Assembly: GCA_963921425.1 (NCBI GenBank)
Contig: OY992833.1
Coordinates: 19,013,738-19,077,737 of the forward strand
Reading direction: 5' to 3'
Source of the DNA: Dryas octopetala
Lineage: Eukaryota; Streptophyta; Magnoliopsida; Rosales; Rosaceae
DNA length: 64,000 nucleotides
A program made the translations under genes and the position numbers. This document shows positions 48,538-59,399 of the stretch, piece by piece; the stretch's first letter is position 1, and every line of letters begins with the position of its first letter. Under the pieces are notes generated by a model that saw nothing but the letters and a program-made list of their open reading frames with translations, was not told the DNA's origin and did not search any database.

Positions 48538-48780
48538 ACTTACAAACAAAGCATATGCTGCTGCATCAAAAAAGGCAGAACAAATGTAAATCAGTATAGT
48601 TCACTCAAGCATGAGCACCGATCAAATGGTTACCAAAACAAACACTCATATCCTCAGGGAGCATGGCTACAACAGAGCACATGCTGTTTCATCAGCAAAG
48701 GAAGATCTATTCTATATCAGTGTAAATTACCACCAATCTAGTGGCACAAATAACTGAAACACTCAATTTCCCACCCAGCT
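48538..48780 (-). repeat. ~125-bp repeat, two units in the intact copy
   Basis: Two units homologous to those at 42.76-43.01 kb, immediately 3' of and slightly overlapping the last coding exon of the unknown gene. Their presence in both copies shows that the repeat predates the segmental duplication. Confidence 0.65.
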
Positions 48781-51059
48781 TGGTTTCCCGGTTCTAAGGG
48801 GTCGTCTCTGACTTGGAACTGTCATTGCTGATCCTTTCCTTTCCCTAAGACTGTTCCCGTCTGGAGCCTCCTTGGACTTTTTTGCTTTTAAATCATTTTT
48901 AGTAATATGGCGTGGAACACATTGTGTATGTTTGTTCTGAACCGAGCTATGATTCTTCGGAGCAGATGGTCGTTCTGCTTTGATCTTGTTTTTATTTCCA
49001 ATCACCATATCATTATCTGCAAACAAAAACGACCAAATGCAAAGTTTAGAGGACTTCATGGTAAGCAAACAGATTGTATGTAAACCAAAAAGGATAAATT
49101 AGAAAAGTTGATCATATGTAACCTGAATACAACCTAGGTAATGCTGCTGTCTCAAGCAGCACATATGGAACTGAAATTGTTTATGGTAATTTCTTCAATC
49201 TTTCAAAAAGAAACATCTTAATGATTCTGGAATTTAGCCAAATATAATTAGATCTCCATCACTTTAAGGGGTTCATTCATTGGAGATGAGACAAGCCTCT
49301 GTAATTCCAATGAAGCTTGGTTGTGCAATGACAGACAAATTCGTGCTACTGAAGAATATCATAACAGTTAGAATTCAGTATGCTATAATTAAGTGTGTAT
49401 GTGTGTGTGTGCGCCTTGTACCATGGATCATCAGCATACTAAACAACAAGCTATCTCCCAGAACCAAAAAGTATTATCATCAAGTACCCCATCCTCAACT
49501 ATTCAGTTTTACAGTTTCTGTACAATATCTGTTCATTAAGAGTATTATTCTTAAATGGATCCATATTAAGTTTATGAGAGCTATATCATGACATCAATCA
49601 CTAAATAAGTGTAAACCATACAGCCTGATTGCATGAAATACCTTGATATGGATAAAGACGCAAAAGAAATTACCAGGACTGGATAAGACAGCACGCGGGC
49701 GAGGGATTGAGCTGGCTCTAATATTTTGTTTATTCTTCTCTTCAATTTTATTCTCCTTTGCTCCTATCAATAAGATAAAATCAAATGTAAAAAATGCAAG
49801 ATATACCACAGAAAGAATCTTCTTCTTTTTTTCCCCAAAATAAGTATGATAGACAGAAATGGCCTTTTTATTGCCAGTAAGCATATGAGTTTGTGACTAA
49901 CCTTTAGCTACAGATACCGATGGCATAACTACACTCTGCACGTAAGATTTTGGAATTCTTGCAACAGTGGGTGGAGAACCGTCTTGGAGCTCGTTAACTG
50001 TAGATAAGAAGAATTGCCAAATCACCCGATGACCAATGAATCCTCAGGTAAAATAAAAATAAAAATGAGATGGATAATTTTATCATAGCATTAAAAAGGG
50101 TAAATAAAAGAGGAAGGGAAGGAATGCTTCTAAAGTGAGAGAGTTTTTGAAAGAATGGTATCATTGTTTTAGGACTAAGGATTGAATCATCAACTCATTA
50201 TAGGAGTAAGCTGAGGCTTCTTTTGTCTGAGGAAAAACATCAGTAAAGAGGTTTTTGCTAAAACTTTTATATCATGAGTTCACAATGATGAGAATGAACA
50301 GAAATACGCATTCCAATCATAAACTGATCACCTAGCAAATTGCACACTGAAGTCTGATGATAATAAACTACATTCTTTCTCATTCCAAAATACTTGGAAT
50401 GTGGCATGAAACCATTTTCTTGACCCTACCATTAATGTTTGATCACAGTTCTGAAGACTGAAGAGTATAACCATTGATACTATTGGAAGAGAGAGCTTAA
50501 TGCCTTAATATCTACAGAGATCATGAATTTCAATTTTCTTCACTCTTCTTTTTATGTTGGATGTTCAGTATTACAAAAGGAATGAAGTCAAACTTTAAGT
50601 TCTTCACACTTTCTTCAACTTGACAACCGCAAAATTTAAGAACAATATCAAGTACAATACGTATTTCAAAGCCAGAGCTACGATTCTGGGCAATAAGCAA
50701 ATGAACAAAAAATTAAATACCCCAAGAGTAGAACAAACCCAATTCACCAAAAAAGGAAGCAAGAAAACAGTTCCAATATCACCCAAGCATTGGATGATGA
50801 AATATATAAATATTCAAACACCCAATGTCCAGTATGCGCCAATCAACAAAACAGGTAGCTTCAAAAGTACTATAACTCATTACCCAATGAATAACAATAC
50901 ACCAGGACTGCAAAAGAATTAGGAAGCAAAGTTTTGGAAATTTGATATATTGTTCTAAACTAGGAAACAAAGGATGAAAGAAAAACCTGGAGAACAAAAA
51001 TCAAGAACGACATGTTGATCATCTTGGTCTTGTTGTTGCCTGACCTTCACCTTCGGGTA
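48763..51059 (-). CDS. Plant protein of unknown function, at least four exons, 5' end unresolved
   Basis: Supported exons, 5' to 3': about 51039-50987 (VYPKVKVRQQQDQDDQHVV), 49902-49997 (PPTVARIPKSYVQSVVMPS), 49674-49763 (NIRASSIPRPRAVLSSP) and 48763-49016 (IGNKNKIKAERPSAPKNHSS, ending QRRPLRTGKPSWVGN). All three introns are GT-AG and phase 1, so the protein reads through from exon to exon. I recognise the segments as belonging to a plant-specific family without known function; there is no enzyme motif. It is basic, Ser/Pro/Lys-rich and probably disordered. No in-frame ATG precedes the first exon: a TGA lies upstream. Either a further 5' exon joins at the TTAAAG acceptor near 51040, or one base is missing after the ATATGGG near 51090. 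Exon 1 bounds are therefore tentative. Confidence 0.65.
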
Positions 51060-51582
51060 CACTTTAAGATTCCAAAGAGAAACACAAGACCCATATCAGA
51101 ACAAAACCATATTCTCTCTACCTTCTAATAAAAAAGTCCAAAAAAGGAACCCAAACAAAATAAAGCAAGCAAGAATGAACGAAACATGACAAACCCACTT
51201 CTTTATTTCCTTGTTCCTCTTCTTCTTTCACTTCTGAGAGCTTGTTCAGTTCTTAATGGAAGTATGGAGTGAAGGGTCCAAATGGGTTGGTTCTGGAGCA
51301 TGAAATGAATGGCTGTGAAAGTTGGGATTGTTCAAAAAGTTTGGACTAAAATACTAAATTGCTTTTCTGGGGTCTCTGTGATTCTGTAATTGATTGATGG
51401 AAGGAGGGACGTGCAAGGAATCATCATCAAGTCAAAGACCCTGAAGTACTGTGTTAGGCACTTGGCAGTCCCAATCGGGAACGCAATTGACCACGCTTTG
51501 CCAAATGGAATTGTCAACGCAGCAAGCAACGCCCAACGGCTTCATTTGGCCTCGTTGTTTTTTATGCCGATTGTAAATAATA

Positions 51583-52430
51583 GAGCAAATTATAATTTAG
51601 TACATGTTATCTCAATTTAATATCTTAATTTTAAAAATTTATAAAAAAAAATACCTCAATTTTTATTTTGTATCAAAATAATACTTTCGTTAATTTTTCT
51701 GTCAAATGTATTTTCGTCTTTCTACCTACATTTAAAAAATAATAATATTTTTAAAACTTTTGAATAAAAATATTTCTTAAAATAATTAAAATAAAAAATT
51801 TTCTTAAAGAATTTTTTCCCCCTCCCCCTTCCCCAGCCATGCCCCACGCAGCACCACCCCCCAGCCTCAACCACCCAATCCCAGCCCTCCCCCACCCATC
51901 CCCTCCCCTTCCTGCCCCCATCAAGCCCCTCCCAACCTGCACCCAGCCCGCCCCCACCCTTCCCCTCCCTAGCCTGCCCCTGCCCATCCTCCCCCTCTCC
52001 CTACCCTTTCCCCCTCAGCCCCAGTCCCGTCGCACCCCCCCACCCCTAGCCTCGTCCACCCCCTACCTCTCTCCACCCAACCCAATCCTCCCCGACCTTC
52101 ACCCCTACCCAAAACCCCAACCCAGCCCCCTCACCCCCTTTTACCCAACCTGACCCTCCCCTGCACCCCAATTTTTTTAAAAAAATTTTAAATTTTTTAA
52201 AGAATTTTTTTATTCAAAAGTTTTAAAAAATATGATTATTTTAAAATGTGGGGAAAAAGACGAAACTATCTCTGTCATGTCAGCAAATAACGGTTTATTT
52301 AACAGAAAAACTAACAAAGGTACTATTTTGACACAAAATGGAAGTTGAGGTACTTTCTTACAAGTTTTCAAAATTTGGGTACTAAATTAAAACAACATGT
52401 AAAATTGAAGTACTAAATTGTAATTTGCTC
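51583..52430. mobile_element. Long terminal-inverted-repeat element with C-rich core
   Basis: Ends GAGCAAATTATAATTTAGTA and the inverse of TACTAAATTGTAATTTGCTC agree at all but one position, and the arms stay complementary for about 200 bp, with diverged stretches. The core (51818-52172) is an extreme C-rich block. Flanks GTAAATAATA and GTAATAATA are similar, possibly a 9-bp Mutator-type TSD with decay. No transposase. Confidence 0.7.
51818..52172 (+). repeat. C-rich, G-poor block
   Basis: About 350 bp dominated by CCC/CCCT/CCCA units with few G residues on the plus strand. It forms the centre of the inverted-repeat element and produces spurious Pro-rich and Gly/Arg-rich open frames. Confidence 0.9.
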
Positions 52431-54308
52431 GTAATAATAATATGTATTGTATTCAGGGCACGACATGTCGTTTACAGCCTCTGTCACATATATCTTGTTG
52501 AATCCGGGATAAGTCAAAGTCGGTGCTTCGAATTCAATTCCCCAGTAGTCATTTGCATGGTGTGGTTGTAATCAATTCAAGTACGTCTGGAATATTTTAA
52601 GCACCCATACTCTTGAGAATTTATAACTCATGCGAATTCTCTATCATTAATTGATCATATGGATACTATAATAAAAGACCGGGTGTATCCAACTCTTACA
52701 TCATAAATTCTCTTCTCAGTTCTCCATCAATATTCACTAAATAGTTGAGACCTACCACAAAGCAAAATCAGACATATACTACAGTGCACATTATATATGT
52801 TCACACTTTTGAATCCAAACATTAAATAGGAGCATGAGTGTTTACCAACAAGCTTCCCAAGTGGTGGTGTTTTTTTATTTTTTTTACACAAATAAATAAT
52901 CATACTTCAATACAACTCAAAGTTGGAAGTAAGGACCAAAAAGTTGAAAGTAACAAGCAATGACTTTTATTTTCTTTTTTTAAAACAATTATTATAATAT
53001 TATGTGACATAAAGAATTCTAGGTATTCATCTTCAAATTAATTAGCAATAAAAAAAATAATCTAAAACTCTTGTAAGCTATTATATGTAAGATTACAATT
53101 TTTCAATATGAAAACACTCCACATTTTTGCATGATCTTTACTCGTCTCATCCCCATCCTCATCCCGACACCAAGGTTAAATAACAATGGAGATGGTTTAT
53201 ATAATGGACAATGTTATTTGGTTCAACTATTTTTTGTTAAATTTTTTATTCTCAATTTAATGCAATGGTGTAGTGTGCATATTTTGTGCCACATAGATTA
53301 AGAAAAAAAAATTCAGTAAAGGTCTGGGATAATTAGAATTTTTCTTATATAAAATCGAGTTCATATAAAAAAAATAATATATATATTTTATTTAATATAA
53401 TAAGGGTAAGATTAATAATTTTCTTATCATAGAGGACAAAGAATATTATCTTAAGATATTTGATTTCATATATGGATCGCATTGAACTTAAACATACATA
53501 TTGAGAAACAAACAAACGCCTTAAAGGATTTGGGTCAGAAAATTGATAGACTTTCGTGTTTGGTGTTCCAATCTCCTTCTCATATAGCCAGTTGTATCCA
53601 ATTTGATATTTATGAGTCATTGATTATCTTGGAAAGTACTTAAAAGAGCTCACATTACTTTTATAACTGTCAAAAATATTTTCAAATTAATAAAAACACT
53701 TTTAGTTGAGTTTACCGTAAATAAATAAAAGTGCTTTTAAAAAAGTTTATTGAAAATGTGTTTTCTAAAAAAGCACTTTTAAATATGTTTGCATGAACCA
53801 CTTATAATTTTTTATAAAAATTTGTTTGTACTTCTTAGCAGAAACGTTTTTAGTAAAAACACTACTAAATGAAAGCGCTTCTAACAAACAATACCAATAA
53901 CTTGCTCTTGTTGATATTAATAATCTTAAATTGGTTGTCATCCTTATTAGATGGATCAAACATGGCACAGAGATATTCCATACTCCATGAATCTTCTTCT
54001 ATATCGATATCGATATCTATATCTTACTTGCAGCATGTGCTCTATAAATAAAAAAGGGCTTAATATATTCTTTTCATTTGGCAGATATGTGTCAAAGCTT
54101 TCAATATTTGTTTCTTACTTCTTAAAGTTGAAGAAAGGCCGACTTAGTACAGCTAAATGCACCCCCTGCATTTTGATATCTTATAAAATTGGGACTTCAA
54201 GCCACATCATGTAAATAGTAAACAAGAAATAAAACTATTTGTACCATGGACAACACATCACTAATAAAATTGAGACTCACTTCTATATGTGTCTCACATT
54301 CAACATAT
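52431..54308. other. AT-rich intergenic DNA
   Basis: No supported gene; the short open frames lack recognisable domains. A small (GATATC)-like run occurs at about 54003-54020 (ATATCGATATCGATATC). Confidence 0.5.
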
Positions 54309-54317
54309 AATTATCTA

Positions 54318-55427
54318 GGCTTAATTATCGATTTATCACCCAAAATTGTAACTCATTCTCACTTTGCCACCTGAAAGTTTTTTTGTCCCAGATTACTATC
54401 ATCTGTAACTTACATCCGTGTCTCATTTTACCTTGTTCCGTCAACAATTTTGTTAAAAATGATGACCTAACCGTTAATGCTGACGTGACGCACATGTCAC
54501 ATCTTTTCTTGTATTTTCTGATTTTTTTATTTTTTTATTTTTATAAACTTTGAAAATTAATTAAAAATAGCTTCGAATTTAGAAAAATACACGAAAAATT
54601 CCTATTGACTTGCCTTCATTAGTACTAATTTACTATGGGGTCAAAATGCCAATTTTCCCTCTAAAAATTTCCAGAAAATTTGGAAAGTCTAAATTTATTT
54701 CTAGAAAATTAAAATACTTTAGACTCTTTGAAAATTCATAGGATAATCTTCCGAACTCCAAAAAATATGAGATTTACACCGTTAGTCTTCTAAAAACTAA
54801 CAATACCTTTCTCCTGAACACTTGCTACCCAAAAGTCCTCTTGGTCTTAGAGGAAAATAAATTTCCCTATAAAATAAATTTTAGAAAAATTCTAGAATTT
54901 CTGTAAAGTCTCGAAATAATTCTCTAAAATAGACTTTTGGTAATTTCTAAAATATTTTTGAGAATTTTTCCAAGAGTTTACGAAAATTCTAGAATTTATT
55001 TAATTGAGGGAAATTTATTTTAATTTTTTAGAAATAAATTTAGACTTTCTAATTTTTTTGGAAATTTTTAAAGGGCAAATTGGTAATTTAACCTGATAGT
55101 AAATTAGTTCTAGTTAAGACGAGTCCGTAGGAATTTTCCGTGTATTTTTATGAGTTCGGAGCTATTTTTAATTAATTTTTAAAGTTTATAAAAATAGAAA
55201 AATAAAAAAATTAGAAAATAAAAGCAAAGATGTGACATGTGGCGCACATCCAGCGCGCCATGTCAGTATTAACTGCCACTGGTCATCATTTTTAACAGAA
55301 TTGTTGACGGAACAAGATAAAATGGGACACGGATGTAAGTTACAAATGGTAATCTGAGACAAAAAAACTTTCAGATGACAAAGTGAGAATGAATTCCAGT
55401 TTTAGGTGATAAATCGATAATTAAGCC
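54318..55427. mobile_element. 1.1-kb palindromic element, Mutator-like 9-bp TSD
   Basis: The left end GGCTTAATTATCGATTTATC is the exact inverse of the right end. Complementarity continues inward through ACTTACATCCGTGTC / GACACGGATGTAAGT and on for roughly 500 bp per arm with scattered mismatches. Flanks AATTATCTA (54309-54317) and AAATATCTA (55428-55436) agree at 8 of 9 positions. Long arms, 9-bp TSD and no coding capacity fit a MULE-type MITE or fold-back element. Confidence 0.8.
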
Positions 55428-55436
55428 AAATATCTA

Positions 55437-56698
55437 ATGTCACTCAAACTTTTTACAGAAAATATATTTTTACATATTGTATTAAAAATTTAACACTCAT
55501 GTTTTGTGACCCTGTCTATATCATACTCACTTTTGTTTTTTTTTTTTTTTAATATCATAAACTTGAAATATGGTAAACATACAACTCCTTGACTTCTTAC
55601 TTTAATAGAAAGTATACAAGTTTCAAATAGTTTGATTTTTTTCTTTTGTATGAGACAACAAATCGTTTGTAAAAATTTAAACTTTTGTCGTTTTAATTGT
55701 TAGATTTTCATTAAATGATTTAATACATGCATGTAATATGTGTATAATCACATTATCACACAAATTTTGTAATATATAATCACACATTAGATCTTGTAAT
55801 GTGTGTATGATCACACATTTTTTTAACTTTTTATAATTGTGATATTTGAGAAAGAGGAACATAAATTGATACTCATAACAATGCAACAAAATTGTAAGGC
55901 AACTTGCTAGCCTGGTACAAACGTACAAGTTACAACTGATTCAATATTTTGTAAAGAGGCTTGTATCCAAGTGAACAGAGTCTTTGCAAATATCATGCAT
56001 TTCAGGCTCCTCTGCATTAAAGCTTAAATATGGACCACCCCTTGGACCCCACTCTATATACACCTTATAAAAAAATTGAACTGTTATTCAATTCAAATCT
56101 AATCTAACTCAATTACTCTAATATGAAGGTAGCTCAGTCGAAGTTCATAACTTTCTTCCCCCCAAAATCAGAATCCTTTTATTTTTATTTCATACTATCC
56201 AACCCAAACCTTCTTTACACAGGGAATATTTATTCTCCGTTCGAGATTATTATTTTATATAAACCATTTTGTTCTCATTCTCTTCTGTTCAAACAAGTAA
56301 ATAGTACTTAAAATAAAGCCAATGATCTATCATTCCCATAATAATAATTTATTTATTACTATACTATCAATTATACATTGTACTTCTGGACTATGGTGTA
56401 ATTAAAGATACCCCTTGCCCCTGCCATGTACAGAGATGTAGGCCATCCAAAGCCAAAGGGGAGGTAAAAATCCCAGGCACCACTGCTGCACCATACAAAA
56501 CCTGAAAACCACAAACCAAAACCCAAACCCAAACCCCAACTTTTTCAGAAAAATCATAGCTTCAAACACCAAGCTACAATCTTTACCTTCCAAGACTCAA
56601 TCTTTACTCCTTTTTTGGGTATCTCCCAAAACCCCCCAAGAACACCTCTCAATCCTTCCAAGAACTGACATGATTTGATCTAGAAAGGAGACGAGCAA
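55437..56698. other. Intergenic and promoter region of the PDLP gene
   Basis: No gene is supported. Short repeated ATCACAC(A/T)TTxTGTAAT units occur near 55.74-55.82 kb. The last few hundred bases are the presumed promoter and 5' UTR of the PDLP gene. Confidence 0.4.
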
Positions 56699-57920
56699 AT
56701 GGGTTTTCTCTCAAAACCCTTTTCCAGTTTCCTCTTGTATTTGCTTTTGTTTTCCAATCTTGAGCTGATTCCAGTTGCTGAATCTGCTTCTGATTACACC
56801 TCCTTGGTCTACAAGGGCTGTGCAAAGCAGACCTTTTCAGATCCAACTGGGGTATACTCACAATCCCTATCAGCCCTTTTTGGGTCTTTGGTGTCCCAGG
56901 CCTCCAAGGCCAAGTTTTTCAAGACCACCTCTGGCAGTGGCCAAACCACCATCTCTGGCCTCTTCCAATGCAGAGGGGACCTCAGCAATTCTGACTGCTA
57001 CAACTGTGTGAGCAAACTGCCACAAATGTCTGACAGCCTCTGTGGCAAAACCATTGCTGCTAGGGTTCAGCTCTATGGGTGCTACATCCTCTATGAAATT
57101 TCTGGGTTTGCTCAAATTTCAGGCATGGAAATGTTGTACAAGACTTGTGGGGGTACAAATGTGGCAGGAAGTGGGTTTGAAGAGAGAAGGGACACTGCCT
57201 TCACAGTGTTGGAGAATGGTGTTGTTAGTGGCCATGGGTTCTACACAACAAACTATCAACAAGTCTATGTCTTGGGGCAGTGCCAAGGGGATGTGGGAGA
57301 CTCAGATTGTGGTGAGTGTATGAAGAGTGCTGTGCAGAGAGCTCAGGTTGAATGTGGAAATGCAATTTCAGGCCAAATCTATCTCCACAAGTGCTTTCTT
57401 AGTTACAGTTATTATCCAAATGGGGTTCCCAGGAGATCATCCTCATCTTCATCATCATCATCATCTTCTTCTTCTTCATCTTCATCAGGTAAAAGGGAAT
57501 TTAGATTTGAAAGTTTGGATTTGGGGCTAGGCTTTTTTTTTCTTCTTAAAATGATCCAATTTCTGAAAGAGGGCTTTTGTTTAAGTTATAATAGTGTGTG
57601 TGTGTCTTAAGAATGGTTTTATTTCTATATTTGCATATTAGTGTTAATCTGATTTTGGATGTGCTTGATTGTCATAGGGTCAAATACAGGGAGGACTGTG
57701 GCTATTATTTTAGGAGGAGCAGCTGGAGTTGGGTTTCTAGTTATATTTTTGATGTTTGCCAAAAATTTGATGAAGAAGCATGATGGTATGCACACATTAT
57801 ATACACAGAATATGAAATGGACCTTTTTTTTCTGTTTTTTTTTTTTTTTAGCTTTTCAATTTCTGGTTCTAAATTCTAATCTGTCATGGTTGGAATGTGT
57901 TATTTTGTGCAGATTATTGA
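56699..57920 (+). CDS. Plasmodesmata-located protein (PDLP), two DUF26 domains, 301 aa, three exons
   Basis: Exons 56699-57488, 57678-57785 and 57913-57920; the 8-nt last exon supplies D-Y-stop, so the protein ends MKKHDDY. A signal peptide covers about residues 1-30. Two Gnk2/DUF26 domains follow, each with the C-x8-C-x2-C signature (CRGDLSNSDCYNC; CQGDVGDSDCGEC). A poly-Ser linker (about 245-263) leads to one transmembrane helix (about 267-290; VAIILGGAAGVGFLVIFLMF) and a very short cytosolic tail. There is no kinase domain, which separates PDLPs from CRK receptor kinases. PDLPs sit in the plasmodesmal plasma membrane and regulate callose and cell-to-cell traffic. The start ATG opens directly into the signal peptide. 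Confidence 0.95.
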
Positions 57921-59346
57921 TAGGAGGAGATGGGATCTCAAGAGACAAGCCTCTCTTTAAAGGTGGATACTTGCTACAATTTTTTTTCTCTCACTTTTGC
58001 TTCCTCTTCTAAAGAGAAAAATGGGGTTAATGTGAATTTTGAATCTTCTGTTAAGCAATTAGGGCATGAAATTGAGAAAGAATTTCTTTTTTCCCAGAGG
58101 TGAAAATTGGTGTAGGAATGAATGTTTGTCATTTTGTATGGATGAGAAGAAAAAACAAGAAAAAGAAATTAATGGGTAACAGAGTTTGGCTTCTTCCTTT
58201 ATTTCTTTATTGTTTTTTGCTTCCCTGATAAAGCCATGTGAGTGCTCGTCTCTTTTCTCAGTTCTCCAGACCAATGCTTCTCCGATTTCTTCACAACTTT
58301 TATGCTTTTTAGAAAGTTGTAACCTCCCTCTCTCTTTTCTCATAACGCACACACTACAGAGTACAGACCTTTTTTTATTTAATTTAATTTTTATTTTTTG
58401 AGGTTTGGTTTTGTGTATTTTATTATTGGCTGACAATGACTGTGAGTCTGTGACAAAATTGTTTCACTGTCAATTTCATATTCATTTTAAATTTTTAATG
58501 CCATCCAACACACACAGCAGACAACAGTTTCGACGCGCTTTGGGCTCATGCACTGCTCCAAATTTGAAGCTTACAAGAAGTAGGATGACACATTATTGAC
58601 ACCAATCCATGGCCAAAAAATAAAGTTCACACTCTTTGAAATGCCTTTTCTTTAAGCTATTGAGGAAACTCCTCACAATCCAATCTCTCATTTGGTACAA
58701 AATGTTAAAATAAAACTACTTTGGAATCCGGATACGAGCATACTTGTAATATAACATGTATTAGATATATTCAGTTGTTTTTCTTTTTTGAACTCTCAAA
58801 AACGCTTTCGGATTAATAAAAATATTTTAATAAAATTTAGCATAAATAAATAAAATGCTTTATAAGAAGCAGGGCTAAATAGACCATAAGTTTATAGTTC
58901 CTCTAATGCTCATCATTTTATCATGGTGAGAGTTTAGTTTGCCTTTTGACAAATGCTTGGTTTTTTTTTTTTTTTCCGTGCAATGCTTTTTGAATGTTTT
59001 TTTTTTTTTTTTTTTCCATTCAATGCTTTTTGAAATGTTATTTGTAAAAGTCAAATTAGAGAAATTTGTTTGACCAATAATCCTAATTAGAACTTAGAAG
59101 TGGTATATGGGGCCGAGGCGCTTTTTGTATGATAGTATTTGGCTTTTTCTTTTGGATGAAACATGAAAGTATCACAGTCCTTGCCGTCTAATATTGACAC
59201 CTAGACATTTGATATTTGATATAGACATTCTTTGGTAAGGAATTGTGAAGCTATACATTTGATTTGCGCAAGCAGAGGAAAAAGCAAAAAACCTAGACCC
59301 GAGATTTACACCTCAAAATATTGAAATCTTGTATACAAATGGATAC

Positions 59347-59350
<4 letters not shown>
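57921..59350. other. PDLP 3' region and spacer
   Basis: 3' UTR of PDLP followed by AT-rich DNA. Two near-identical T-run blocks ending 'CAATGCTTTTTGAA' lie near 58955 and 59000, a small local duplication. No gene seen. Confidence 0.5.

Positions 59351-59358
<8 letters not shown>

Positions 59359-59395
<37 letters not shown>
59359..59395 (+). repeat. (CT)n microsatellite
   Basis: About 18 uninterrupted CT dinucleotides. Likely polymorphic. Confidence 0.95.
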
Positions 59396-59397
<2 letters not shown>

Positions 59398-59399
59398 GT

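Noticed and set aside
51751-52153. Pro-rich (+) and Gly/Arg-rich (-) open frames
   Set aside because: They are artefacts of the C-rich core of the inverted-repeat element.
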